A stretch of DNA of 59,452 nt from Gammaproteobacteria bacterium. GTDB lineage: Bacteria; Pseudomonadota; Gammaproteobacteria; Chromatiales; Chromatiaceae. The notes under the pieces are model-generated. The model made no database searches and was not told where the DNA came from. It saw only the letters and a list, made by a program, of their open reading frames with translations. Positions 38,201-45,881 of this stretch are shown here, piece by piece. Within the stretch, counting starts at the first letter, position 1, and each line of letters opens with the position of its first letter. Location of the stretch: positions 1 to 59,452 of the forward strand of contig JAABTK010000020.1 of the NCBI GenBank assembly GCA_011389885.1. Reading direction: 5' to 3'. The translations under genes and the position numbers were made by a program.

Positions 38201-40226
38201 ACTGATGACTGACCGCCAGGCCCTGGGCGGCCTGGCCGTCGCCGAAGTCCCAGCGGTAATGCAGGATTTCGCCGTCCGCATCCGTAGACGCGCCGGCATC
38301 GAACAGCACCGGCTCGCCCGCCGCGGCCCGCCGGCTCGGGCCGGGGTCGGGCTCGGGCGGGGCGTTCACCTGTACCGTGAAGCCGTCTTCGACGCGGCTG
38401 TTGAGGGCCCCGGAGCCGTCGTCGATGGTTAGCGTGACCGCGTAGCGGCCCGGCGCCGCATAGGCGTGGGTGATCTCGGCGCCCGAGGCCAATTCGCCGT
38501 CGCCTAGGGTCCAGACGAAGATCTGCGGGTCGCCGTCGCTGTCGTAGACCTGCTGCGGGGTCAGGGTCAGGCGCTCGCCCACCGCCGCCGGCCGGTCGGG
38601 GCCGGCCTCGAGCACCGGCGGCGAATTGACCCAAACCTCGTGCTCCACGCTCACCACGGAACAGGGGCTGTCCGCATCGTCGCGCACCCGCAGCCGCACC
38701 GGGTAGTAGCCGGGGCGATCGTAACGGTGTTCCGCCTGCACGCCTGCGGCCTCGACGCCGTCGCCGAAGCTCCAGTGGAAATCCACAATCTCGCCGTCGG
38801 GATCCAGGCTGTCGCTGGCGTCGAAAACCAGATTTTGCCCCGGTATCGCCGGCGGCGGCGGCGCGAACACCGCCCGGGGCGGGCGGTTGAGCGTGACCTG
38901 GCGGTGCAGGCGGGCGCTATTGCCGGTCACCCCCGAGTCGTCGCTGACGATCAGCCGAATCAGGTAGTCGCCCGGCGCCTCAAAGCGGTGGGTCAATGGA
39001 TTGCCGGCCAGGCGTTGCTCGCCGATCCGCCAGCGAAAGCTCAGCTCGTCGCCGTCCGCGTCGGTGCTGGCCGAGCCGTCGAGCACCAGGGTGCGGCAGT
39101 CGCTCAGTAAGGTGGTGTCGAGGGCCGGCTGCGGGCGACTGTTGGCGCGAAAGAATCGAAATGGCAGGGTGAAGGGCAAGGGCGCACCTGCATCGTCGGT
39201 GATAAAAAAGGTGGCGTCGTTGATCTTGTCGGGAAAGGCGGGCAGGCTCACCGCGTTTTCGATGCCCTGCTCATCGGGCTCCAGCGCGATGCGGTCGCCG
39301 ACCCAAAAACCGCCGCTGGAGGAGCTAATATCCTCCAGCGTGCGAAAGGGCGTTTGCACCCGCACCGAGGCTTGATCGAGGTCAAAGTTGTAGATCCGCA
39401 GGTGGCCCATGCCGGACGGTGCGAAGAAACGCGCCTCGGCGAAGCGCCCCGCGCCCCGCGGCACATGCACGGTGGGCGAATAGGTGAAGATGCGCCCGCC
39501 GGGGGGCGGGGAATTCCGTCGCTCGTCGGTGCTTATGGCCAGGTCGTAGACGTTGCCGTCGTTCCCGTTGAGCCCTTCCACTTGCAGCAGAAAAAGCCGG
39601 GTTTCGCCCCGATCCAGGCCCTGATCCGGGGTGAAGCGGGCGAAATTGATCCACTGACCGTCGAGCATGCGGTCCTGCGCGAACACCCGCTCCGCCAGGA
39701 CTACGGCGGCCGCCGCCTCAGTTGGCGCATCCGCCGGCTGTGCTTCCGCTTCCGCTTCCGCTTCCGCTTCCGCTTCCGCTTCCGCTTCCGCTTCCGCTTC
39801 CGCTTCCGCTGGTGCGTCTCCTGTCGTGTTGGATTCCGCCTCGGGCGCCGGGGAATCCGTCGCCGGCGGTTCGGCCGCCTGCTCCTCGAAGATGCCCAAG
39901 GCATCCGCCGACAGCTCCGGCTCGGGGTCAAAGGCCCCGCCTAACAGCCGGAAACGCACACGGGTGTCCCAGCCATCGAACCCCTCGTCCAGCACGCCGC
40001 CGGTGTCCGGGTCATAGATTCGCAAGAAAAGGGGGCCGGTCGCATCCGCCGGCACCTCAATATAAAAGCTCTGAAAGAAATCGTCATCGCCCTCGTCCGC
40101 CTCGGCCTTCGGGCCGAAGGTCACCAATAGCGCGCGATCCAGCGCCTGAGCGGACGCCGACGGGATGCCCAGGGGCAGCAGGAGCAGGGCGCACAGGAGG
40201 CCGGACGCTGCGGGAAATTTGATCAT
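35241..40226 (-). CDS. giant PKD-repeat surface protein
   Basis: 1661 residues from the ATG at 40226, which begins a clear signal peptide (MIKFPAASGLLCALLLLP...SASA); a longer upstream frame lacks one. Residues of about 30-390 form a beta-rich N-terminal part interrupted by a repeated Ala-Glu segment coded by 39742-39810. From there to the end are about fifteen PKD-type Ig modules, most with WDFGDG and a Y..PG.Y.V.L.V.D motif; one (GPQQICVDQP...) is degenerate. PKD modules are extracellular adhesive or spacer units. It is first in a four-gene operon with the LysM/FecR protein, kinase and regulator. No sorting or anchor signal is seen at the C-terminus. Confidence 0.88.
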   Translation of the reverse strand: MIKFPAASGLLCALLLLPLGIPSASAQALDRALLVTFGPKAEADEGDDDFFQSFYIEVPADATGPLFLRIYDPDTGGVLDEGFDGWDTRVRFRLLGGAFDPEPELSADALGIFEEQAAEPPATDSPAPEAESNTTGDAPAEAEAEAEAEAEAEAEAEAEAEAQPADAPTEAAAAVVLAERVFAQDRMLDGQWINFARFTPDQGLDRGETRLFLLQVEGLNGNDGNVYDLAISTDERRNSPPPGGRIFTYSPTVHVPRGAGRFAEARFFAPSGMGHLRIYNFDLDQASVRVQTPFRTLEDISSSSGGFWVGDRIALEPDEQGIENAVSLPAFPDKINDATFFITDDAGAPLPFTLPFRFFRANSRPQPALDTTLLSDCRTLVLDGSASTDADGDELSFRWRIGEQRLAGNPLTHRFEAPGDYLIRLIVSDDSGVTGNSARLHRQVTLNRPPRAVFAPPPPAIPGQNLVFDASDSLDPDGEIVDFHWSFGDGVEAAGVQAEHRYDRPGYYPVRLRVRDDADSPCSVVSVEHEVWVNSPPVLEAGPDRPAAVGERLTLTPQQVYDSDGDPQIFVWTLGDGELASGAEITHAYAAPGRYAVTLTIDDGSGALNSRVEDGFTVQVNAPPEPDPGPSRRAAAGEPVLFDAGASTDADGEILHYRWDFGDGQAAQGLAVSHQYAEPGDYTVTLEVEDDSGVANAVASAETKVRVNRPPVADAGADQRVTASEVRFDGSASSDADGEIIDYQWDFGDGHRGDGPRPLHVYRNPGRYAVTLAVTDDSGTPSATTTDRMQVDVNAAPVSDPGPALAGAPGQPLRFDAGHSYDPDGEIVSYQWFFGDRTSAAGKTLTHSYFRPNRYQARLRVADDSGHALGADEAALEVLINSAPVPVLAITRSAAPGDEVILDASRSFDPDGHPLRFHWRLSDGAESAEPRLVHRFERPGVYQAELFLNDGVGVANSLLRRQAEIRINHPPRAVPGPDRLTCESRLAFDGRASQDGDGDALHYHWDLGDGDTAVGSQVAHSYRGGGVYPVILTVDDGQGLPNSRHSESMVVRINQPPLAQAGADRTVCAGDLVVFNGTGSADPEGGLLKHRWRIGEHTRLDGATPTQVFKRGGVYPVELTVEDASGLDCGISRDRMLLRVAESPVARAGPDMRVCANTEVRFDGTASEDADGLVNAFVWDFGDGAQGGGPNPSHLYTEAGEYQVRLEITGDQVGLCDNTDRDTLQVLVESAPLADFSLPAVAAPHEEVLLDAAASDGQGKPILAWRWDFGDGRRAEGEQVRHRFTAPGRYRVSLETVTDENAQCGRTARQQAIIINAPPVAAALGPKQGLPRQSLLFDAGESADADGAITDYQWDFGDGAQASGVQVRHRYAEAGVYPVTLRVTDDSGAANARAQTQIEVVIHPPAAGAISGPQQICVDQPAVLQTQAPAGAEVQWFDHTGAIGRGPELEQAYAVAGRHLLQARITTAEGDALTLDHALTVSAPPEVRADFPSVACPGEAVRFFAAPLSATAPALAYAWEFGDGGRAAGPETAHAYAKPGVYDVTLSADDGRGLACSQVSEQRILRINHPPQANAGEDMRAPAGGAHDRVLLDASGSRDRDGDRLHFRWLFDDGFSAAGQRVWRRLPTPGEYRVRLEVDDGTPGDCALAVDEILIQAEPRP
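39742..39810. repeat. hexanucleotide simple repeat (GCTTCC)11.5 inside the PKD gene
   Basis: Eleven full and one partial GCTTCC units; on the coding (minus) strand GCGGAA codons give alternating Ala-Glu. Unit loss or gain keeps the frame but changes the linker length, so this is a likely length-variable segment among strains. Confidence 0.95.
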
Positions 40227-40672
40227 AGCTCTCGGGTCATTGACGACTGCGGGGGCCTTCAAGCGATCGCCGGCGTAATCCCGGGCCGGGATTCCCGCCA
40301 AACGCCTGAACGGCTGCGCAACACCACCTTGGTTGGTTTTCCGAATGCGGGGTATTTTCGGCCAATCGGCGGCGCGCTGCAATTGCGGATCGGCGCACAG
40401 CGCCCGAGGCCCGCAATCTCAGCGTCCGAACTTGAGTCCGGCATGGCCCGCAAAGGGCCGTAGTCCGCCTTTGGGACGCAGAGTCCGCGGCGGACCGCAG
40501 AGGGCGCTGAGGGGGCTTGGGTTGGTTTGCGCCGCGAAGGCGGGTCCGGTTCGAGCCCGCCGTTCCCCCGGTCGTTGGGGTACAGTCCTTGGCCTGTGCG
40601 GCCCGGCGCGCACGCATTGGGGCGAACCTCGGCGCCCATCCTATTTTGTCCGTTGTCCCCAAAAAAACCTTA

Positions 40673-40685
40673 TGCCAATTTGGCA
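40673..40685. promoter_or_regulatory. palindrome TGCCAA-T-TTGGCA, possible operator
   Basis: Perfect 6-bp arms. A related dyad, CTGCCA-TTT-TGGCAG, is centred 65 bases downstream. Both lie about 120-185 bases upstream of the sigma-54-like promoter, the usual distance for enhancer-binding proteins. Confidence 0.4.
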
Positions 40686-40736
40686 AACGCTGTTCATAAA
40701 TAAAATCAATGGCTTAAGGCTGGCTGTCAGCCCGGC

Positions 40737-40751
40737 CTGCCATTTTGGCAG
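40737..40751. promoter_or_regulatory. palindrome CTGCCA-TTT-TGGCAG, possible operator
   Basis: Perfect 6-bp arms, TGCCA/TGGCA core shared with the dyad at 40673-40685. Centre about 118 bases upstream of the -24 box at 40862. Confidence 0.4.
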
Positions 40752-40860
40752 TCTTCCTTTCCTATTTCGCAGCCACTTTTCTTGAAAAGCCTGGGGCCGC
40801 TCCGATAGCGGCTGGATAAAGATCAAGTTAAACAATGATCTAAGGCCATTCTGGCGTGAA

Positions 40861-40876
40861 TTGGTATCGTTTTTGC
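40861..40876 (+). promoter_or_regulatory. possible sigma-54 promoter for the electron-transfer cluster
   Basis: TTGGTATCGTTTTTGC has GG and GC separated by exactly ten bases, with TTGC at -12; the -24 half (TTGGTATC) departs from TTGGCACG. Predicted start near 40888, 85 bases upstream of the chosen start of the first gene. Confidence 0.5.
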
Positions 40877-40972
40877 CTGTTTTCCGAAGATGATTAACTC
40901 ACGACAAGCGCTTGTTGAATGACGACAGACCTAGCCACGGTCTTCGCAGAGCAAAAAAGGGGGATAAGGCAG

Positions 40973-41287
40973 ATGTTGAAACGTGTGGTTTCGGCTTTCG
41001 GGCAGTGGTTTTCGCCTGACAAAAATGGCGCCGAAGAAGGCTTTTCGCCCACCCGGCGCGGTTTCTTTCGCAAGGCCGGCGCGGGCGCTGCCGCGGTGAC
41101 CGGTATCGGCGTGTTGGCCAAGACGGCGGCGGACGCCTTGCCCAAGCAGGACCAGGGCGAGCTTTATCGGCAAACCAATCGCAGCGGTGAACAGGAGCTG
41201 CTGGAGCGCGTCCATGTGCTGATGTCCGAGCAGGAAAAGGACCAAATGGTTCAAGGGTTTATCGATTCCTACTCCCGCAAAGGCTGA
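40973..41287 (+). CDS. small Tat-exported protein of the electron-transfer cluster
   Basis: 104 residues from the ATG at 40973, preceded by GGGGG at 40959-40963; an in-frame ATG at 40919 has no ribosome binding site. A twin-arginine motif (PTRRGFFRKAGAGAAAVTGIG, ~residues 26-45) indicates folded export. The rest is a short, charged, helical protein (QELLERVHVLMSEQEKDQMVQGFIDSY) without cysteines or known cofactors. Short Tat proteins of this kind occur beside formate dehydrogenase and similar iron-sulfur genes; a chaperone-like or subunit role is inferred. It precedes the ferredoxin by 58 bases. Confidence 0.7.
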   Translation: MLKRVVSAFGQWFSPDKNGAEEGFSPTRRGFFRKAGAGAAAVTGIGVLAKTAADALPKQDQGELYRQTNRSGEQELLERVHVLMSEQEKDQMVQGFIDSYSRKG

Positions 41288-41345
41288 GCGCCGGTTTCCG
41301 CGCTTTCTTTTTCACGCCCACCTTATATAGATCCCGAGGACCGCC

Positions 41346-42371
41346 ATGCCCGATAAAAGCAAGACCCAGGGCGCCGGGGAGACCTCCCGTCGCGATTTTC
41401 TCCGCGCCGCCGGCAGCTACAGCGTCGCCTCCCTGGCCGGCGCCGCCGCCCTGATGGCCAAGCCCAACACCGCCGGCGCCACCGCCAACGTCACCTGGGA
41501 GGAACATTTCCAGAAAAACTACCGGCTGATGACCGATGAAGAGAAGCGCGAGGCGGTGGCCCGCCTGGAGAAGCGCTACTCCGAAGAGTTCGGCAAGGAG
41601 GTGAGCGTCGATGACACCCCGGCCCAGGACGGCGTGCTGTTCGGCTATGCGCTCAACATTCAGAAGTGCATCGGCTGTCGCCGCTGCGCCGAGGCCTGCG
41701 TGCAGGAGAACAACCAGTCGCGCGGGTCCAAAGAGATCGAATGGATTCGCGTGCTGCGCATGGAGAAGGGCAGCTTCTCCGCCGAAGACCGCGACCACGG
41801 CGGCTATCCCGACGAGTTCGGCATTCAGGTGGGCGGCAACGCCTATAAGCCCGCGGGGGTGGTGCTGGAGGGGCAGCACTACTACGAGCCGGAGCAGGTG
41901 CCGGAGAAGGACGCCTTCTACTTTCCCATGCAGTGCATGCAGTGCGAGAAGCCGCCCTGCGTCAAGGTCTGCCCGGTGCGCACCACCTACCGCGACCCGG
42001 ACGGCATCGTGGTCATCGACTACAACTGGTGCATCGGCTGCCGCATGTGCATCGGCGCCTGCCCCTACTGGGCGCGCCGGTTCAACTGGGGCGAGCCGCA
42101 CCTGCCGCCTGACGAGATGAACCCGGTCACCCACTACATGGGCAACCGCCCGCGCATGAAGGGGGTGGCCGAGAAGTGTACCTTCTGCGTGCAACGCACC
42201 CGCCAAGGGCGCTGGACCGCCTGTGTCGAGGTGTGCCCGGTGGGCGCGCGCAAGCTGGGCAACCTGCTCGACCCCGATAGCGACGTGCGCAAGATCCTCG
42301 CGACCAAGAAGGTGTTCCGCCTGCGAGCGGACCTCAACACCTATCCCAAGTTCTTTTACTTCATGGATTAG
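41346..42371 (+). CDS. Tat-exported four-cluster [4Fe-4S] ferredoxin (DsrO/NrfC-like)
   Basis: 341 residues. Twin-arginine signal SRRDFLRAAGSYSVASLAG (residues ~17-36). Four cluster-binding cysteine groups are visible: CIGCRRCAEACV, CMQCEKPPCVKVCP, CIGCRMCIGACPY and CTFCV...CVEVCP. This is the electron-transfer subunit that pairs with NrfD-type membrane proteins, facing the periplasm here because of the Tat signal. The next gene is NrfD, 10 bases on. There is no molybdopterin catalytic subunit in the cluster, so the partners are probably the neighbouring cytochromes. Confidence 0.92.
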   Translation: MPDKSKTQGAGETSRRDFLRAAGSYSVASLAGAAALMAKPNTAGATANVTWEEHFQKNYRLMTDEEKREAVARLEKRYSEEFGKEVSVDDTPAQDGVLFGYALNIQKCIGCRRCAEACVQENNQSRGSKEIEWIRVLRMEKGSFSAEDRDHGGYPDEFGIQVGGNAYKPAGVVLEGQHYYEPEQVPEKDAFYFPMQCMQCEKPPCVKVCPVRTTYRDPDGIVVIDYNWCIGCRMCIGACPYWARRFNWGEPHLPPDEMNPVTHYMGNRPRMKGVAEKCTFCVQRTRQGRWTACVEVCPVGARKLGNLLDPDSDVRKILATKKVFRLRADLNTYPKFFYFMD

Positions 42372-42381
42372 GGGGCTGACC

Positions 42382-43659
42382 GTGTTCCGATTTATCCGCT
42401 TCGTTTTTGATTTCCTGCGCGCGGGGCTTACCGGCGGTCTCCTGTACTGGGGCTGGCTGGGCTTCCTCGGCTTCTTCATTCTGCTCTGGGTTCTGGGCGA
42501 ATATGTCCAGATCTCCCAGGGGATGGTGGTCACCAACCTCAGTGACCAAGTGACCTGGGGCTTTTACCTGGCCAATTTCGTCTTTATGGTCGGGGTGGCG
42601 GCGGCGGCGGTGACAGTGGTCTTCCCCGCCTACGTCTACAAACACAAACCGCTGCACGAGGTGGTGGTGTTGAGCGAGATGCTGGCCATCGCCGCGGTGG
42701 TGATGTGCCTGCTATTCGTGGTCGCCCACATGGGCCGGCCCGACCGCCTGTGGCACATCTTCCCGGTGATCGGCATCTTCAACTGGCCGCATTCCATCCT
42801 CACCTGGGACGTTATCGTGCTGAACGGCTACCTGCTGCTCAACATCCTCGGCGGCTTTTACTACCTGTACAAGCGGTACGTCGGCGGTGAGGTGAACAAG
42901 TTCGTCTACCTGCCCATCGTCTTTATCGCCATCGTCTGGGCCCTGAGCATCCACACGGTCACCGCCTTCCTGATTAACACCATGCCGGCCCGGCCGATGT
43001 GGTTCCATTCGATCTTGCCCATCAAGTTTATCGTCACCGCCTTCGCCGCCGGCCCCTCGCTGATCATTATCGTGTTCCTGCTGGTGCGCCGCTTAACCGC
43101 GCTGAAGATTGCGGATGAGGCGATCCACATGCTGTCGCAGATCGTGGTGTGGTGTCTCGGCATCTCCCTGTTCCTGACCCTGTCGGAGGTCGTCACCGAA
43201 CTCTACGCCTCCACGGAACACTCGGCCGGCCTTAGGTACCTGATGTTCGGTCACAACGGCCTGAACAATTTGGTGCCTTTTTTCTGGACTTCCTTAACCC
43301 TGATCGCGGGCGCCTTTCTCCTGTTGCTGGTACCGCGGGTGCGCAAGAACCTGGCCATCCTGCCGTTCATTTGCCTGGCCGCCTTTGTCGGCATTTGGAT
43401 CGAAAAGGGCATGGGCCTGATGCTGCCCGGCGTCATCCCCACCCCCATCGGCGAGTACACACAGTATGTACCGAGCGTGGTGGAGCTGGTGATCGTCACC
43501 GGCGTCTGGGCCATCGGCTTCTTCCTGCTCACCATTATGCTCAAGGGGGCGGTGGCCATCCTGCTGGGAGAGGTTAGCTACGACAAGGCGAAACAGCCTG
43601 CCGTGTCCGATGAGTCGGCAACCGATGCCGGACAGCCGAGCGAAGCACCGGCCGGTTAG
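42382..43659 (+). CDS. nrfD: NrfD/PsrC-type integral membrane quinone-interacting protein
   Basis: 425 residues from the GTG at 42382 with AGGGGG upstream; a longer frame overlaps the ferredoxin and is rejected. Nine or ten membrane helices are seen (LYWGWLGFLGFFILLWVL, GFYLANFVFMVGVAAAAVTVVFP, etc.). The NrfD family takes electrons from, or gives them to, quinones and passes them to the iron-sulfur partner just upstream. Function depends on the missing terminal enzyme, so the direction of electron flow is unknown. The gene symbol reflects the family only. Confidence 0.9.
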   Translation: MFRFIRFVFDFLRAGLTGGLLYWGWLGFLGFFILLWVLGEYVQISQGMVVTNLSDQVTWGFYLANFVFMVGVAAAAVTVVFPAYVYKHKPLHEVVVLSEMLAIAAVVMCLLFVVAHMGRPDRLWHIFPVIGIFNWPHSILTWDVIVLNGYLLLNILGGFYYLYKRYVGGEVNKFVYLPIVFIAIVWALSIHTVTAFLINTMPARPMWFHSILPIKFIVTAFAAGPSLIIIVFLLVRRLTALKIADEAIHMLSQIVVWCLGISLFLTLSEVVTELYASTEHSAGLRYLMFGHNGLNNLVPFFWTSLTLIAGAFLLLLVPRVRKNLAILPFICLAAFVGIWIEKGMGLMLPGVIPTPIGEYTQYVPSVVELVIVTGVWAIGFFLLTIMLKGAVAILLGEVSYDKAKQPAVSDESATDAGQPSEAPAG

Positions 43660-43681
43660 GCCTTCGACCTGGGAGAACAAA

Positions 43682-44479
43682 ATGATGACTGATCGTCTGT
43701 ATCGACTTGTCCTGGCGGCGTCCCTGGCAACCGCCGTGAGCGCCCCGCTCAGCGCGGCCCCGGACCAGGCCTGTTTCGAAAGCCGCGAGGGCGCCGCCGA
43801 GGTGACGCCTAAGTGGCTGGATTCGGGTGAAATGAGTGTGCGCTGTTCGCCCGACACCGGGGGCGTGCTTTGGTGGGGCGACCCCTTCGAGGGGACCATC
43901 CCCATGGGCGACATGGCGGTGGAGGCCGACTACTCCCATGAGGAGGCGGTGATCAAGTCGCGTGAGCCCTACCTGGACCGCAACAAGATGTTGACCATCT
44001 GCGCCACGGCCTGCCACGAAGGCAATTATGTGCCCTATCCCACGGATAAGAGCCCGCGGCCGTTAAAGATGCACCAGGACGTGGTCCCCGACCCGATGAA
44101 GCTGCAACACGGCCGGGGCGGGATTTGGTGCCTCGATTGCCACCACCCGACCCAGCGCGACAAGCTGTACGATAACTTCGGCGGCGCGGTCAGCTTCAAT
44201 CAGCCGCAAAAGGTCTGCGGCAAGTGCCACGGCCGGGAGTACCGTGATTGGCGCGACGGCATCCACGGCAAACGCATCGGCATGTGGGACAAGGGCGGCA
44301 AGAAGCGTTGGTGGCTCTGCACCGAGTGCCACGACCCCCACGACGTGCAACAAGGCGAGCGCAACTCCGGCTTTGCCCAACTGGCGCCGGAGCCGCCGCC
44401 CAGACTGCCCAAGGGGATGGAGAACGCCGATCACGAACGGATGCACCATGGGCCTAAGCGCAGCGACGGGGGGCATTGA
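43682..44479 (+). CDS. exported tetraheme c-type cytochrome with an unusual CX3CH site
   Basis: 265 residues from the ATG at 43682 (signal peptide MTDRLYRLVLAASLATAVSAPLSAA). Haem sites are CATACH (three, not two, residues between cysteines), CLDCH, CGKCH and CTECH. CATACH lies in LTICATACHEGNYVP, where an ordinary CXXCH would be expected, so either a longer-spaced haem site is used or one haem is absent. Several extra His residues (CHHPT, HGREY) could be axial ligands. It starts 22 bases after nrfD and probably exchanges electrons with the ferredoxin-NrfD pair. It resembles cytochromes of NrfB/DsrJ-like modules but I cannot assign a family. Confidence 0.85.
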   Translation: MMTDRLYRLVLAASLATAVSAPLSAAPDQACFESREGAAEVTPKWLDSGEMSVRCSPDTGGVLWWGDPFEGTIPMGDMAVEADYSHEEAVIKSREPYLDRNKMLTICATACHEGNYVPYPTDKSPRPLKMHQDVVPDPMKLQHGRGGIWCLDCHHPTQRDKLYDNFGGAVSFNQPQKVCGKCHGREYRDWRDGIHGKRIGMWDKGGKKRWWLCTECHDPHDVQQGERNSGFAQLAPEPPPRLPKGMENADHERMHHGPKRSDGGH

Positions 44480-44526
44480 CCATGGGTCGCAAACACAACC
44501 AAGCCGGAGCCGAAACGGGGGGCAAG

Positions 44527-44853
44527 ATGAGACTGCGTAAGCTGCTGATAAGTAGCGCCATTCTGCTGGCGCTGACGCCGGTCGCCGGACAGGCCCAAGA
44601 TGCCGAAGAACTCTACCGGGAGCGGACCTGCATCGCCTGTCATGGGGCCGAGGGCCGAACACCGATTATGGACGAGTATCCGCGCCTGGCCGGGCAACCG
44701 GCCAAGTACCTGCTGTTGCAGATGCAGGCGATCAAGAGCGGAGAGCGACTCAACGCCCACTCCGTGGCGATGAAGAACGTCATGCACTTAATCAGTGATG
44801 CGGAGATGGCGACCCTGGCCCAGTGGCTCTCGGACCTGCCGGAGCAGGAGTGA
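44527..44853 (+). CDS. small monoheme cytochrome c
   Basis: 108 residues from the ATG at 44527 (signal peptide MRLRKLLISSAILLALTPVAGQA, GGGGGG at 44516-44521). ATG 44482 and TTG 44476 in the same frame are alternatives with a longer N-terminus. Haem site CIACHG, with a methionine-containing C-terminal half (LNAHSVAMKNVM) that could give the sixth ligand. A class I cytochrome c fold typical of c-553-type carriers. It overlaps or follows the tetraheme gene by 47 bases and is nearly a paralogue of the cytochrome at 45882-46208: both share YLxxQM.xIKSGER and AGQPAxYL. Confidence 0.87.
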   Translation: MRLRKLLISSAILLALTPVAGQAQDAEELYRERTCIACHGAEGRTPIMDEYPRLAGQPAKYLLLQMQAIKSGERLNAHSVAMKNVMHLISDAEMATLAQWLSDLPEQE

Positions 44854-44886
44854 GCCCGCAACAGCGCCCGGCGCTGCATGCCGCTC

Positions 44887-44910
44887 CCTGCCCGATTGGG
44901 ATCGGGCAGG
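44887..44910. terminator. perfect 10-bp hairpin between convergent genes
   Basis: CCTGCCCGAT-TGGG-ATCGGGCAGG between the cytochrome (ends 44853) and the unknown gene (ends 44938). It has no T-run on either strand, so terminator function is only probable. Confidence 0.4.
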
Positions 44911-44937
44911 GGGGGCGATCGATGCGTCGTGCGGCCT

Positions 44938-45396
44938 TTATTCCCAAAGCGCGTCGGTGATCTCGACGATCTGTGCGTAGTAGTCGTCTCGCTCCATGTC
45001 CAACAGGGTGGCGCCGAAAAGTTCGGCATCGTTGGCGGTGGCCAGGTCGCCATAGTTGACCAGGACCAGTTGGTAGAGGATGAGGCCGGGGAGGATGTCC
45101 TCCCGGCCCGCCAGCTTGGCGTGCATTGAGATCAGGTAGCCAGCGTCCGGATCCTCCGAGATCGGCGCGGTGCGGGCGAATAGGCCCGGCTCAATGCCCT
45201 GATCGACGAACTGGAGTTGCACCGGATAGCGTGTCGCCTTGCGATCATCGAACATGCGCAGCACCGCCTGATAGTCAATCGGGCTGCCGTAGCGGGCGCG
45301 GATCTCCTTGGCCTTCTCCACCGCGTGGAGGGTGACGGCGCTGTGGATCACCTTGCCGGCGCGCTTTTTGGGTTTTTTCGAGTTCTGTTCCATCAA
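44938..45396 (-). CDS. hypothetical protein of 152 residues
   Basis: Not recognised. The N-terminus is strongly basic (MMEQNSKKPKKRAGK), the centre contains a helix with RARYGSPIDYQAVLRMFDDRKATRYPVQLQF and the C-terminus is acidic and helical. No signal or membrane segment. It is divergent from the next gene (87 bases between starts) and has the same codon use as neighbours. Its placement inside a cytochrome cluster may be by chance. Confidence 0.6.
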   Translation of the reverse strand: MMEQNSKKPKKRAGKVIHSAVTLHAVEKAKEIRARYGSPIDYQAVLRMFDDRKATRYPVQLQFVDQGIEPGLFARTAPISEDPDAGYLISMHAKLAGREDILPGLILYQLVLVNYGDLATANDAELFGATLLDMERDDYYAQIVEITDALWE

Positions 45397-45483
45397 TGCA
45401 CCATTGCTGCGGGATTTGAATTATTTGGCTTCTGAAGAGCCTATGATAACAAGATCGACTGTCATAAAGTCCAGGAGAATCAT

Positions 45484-45855
45484 GTGCCCGAGTACCGACT
45501 GAAACTGACCGAAGAGGATATCGACGACTCGCGCCAAAGCACCCTGCAAGAGCTGTACGGCTTTATCGAGAAGATGAATGGCCGCTCCCTTGCGGTGATC
45601 GACCTCGACCCGCTCCAGAGCGCCCAGTGGGACGAAGAGGGGGATATCGACTATCAGGACGAATACGGCCGGCAGATCGTGCAGCAGGTGAACGACGGCG
45701 CCACCGAGACGCTGGTGATCCGCAACAGCGACGGCCTGCCGGTGGCCCTGGGCGCCCTCGATCCCGCCACGGGCTGGCAGGGACTCGGCATCGACAAGCG
45801 CCTACGCCCTGAAATCGCAGCCCTGTTGCAGAACGACGCGGCCGATTTTGAATAA
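45484..45855 (+). CDS. hypothetical acidic protein of 123 residues
   Basis: Starts at the GTG at 45484; the upstream AGGAG (45473-45477) supports it. Predicted cytosolic, acidic (pI low) with LPVALGALDPATGWQGLGIDK in the last third. No known family recognised. It precedes the second small cytochrome gene by 26 bases, so it may be co-transcribed with it. Confidence 0.6.
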   Translation: MPEYRLKLTEEDIDDSRQSTLQELYGFIEKMNGRSLAVIDLDPLQSAQWDEEGDIDYQDEYGRQIVQQVNDGATETLVIRNSDGLPVALGALDPATGWQGLGIDKRLRPEIAALLQNDAADFE

Positions 45856-45881
45856 CCCCAAAACACCCGGAGAAGATAAAA

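Larger units (their letters stand above)
40227..40972. other. divergent intergenic region before the electron-transfer cluster
   Basis: No gene is supported. It holds a CGCAGAGTCCGCGGCGGACC-type dispersed repeat (about 40478-40513), a degenerate REP-like hairpin (about 40577-40601, GGGG in place of GGAG), two TGCCA..TGGCA palindromes, and a sigma-54-like promoter sequence at 40861-40876. It must contain the leftward PKD promoter too, which I could not locate. Confidence 0.55.

Noticed and set aside
35625-38432. 935-codon plus-strand frame opposite the PKD gene
   Set aside because: It is the antisense of regularly repeated PKD modules and shows only their mirrored repeats.
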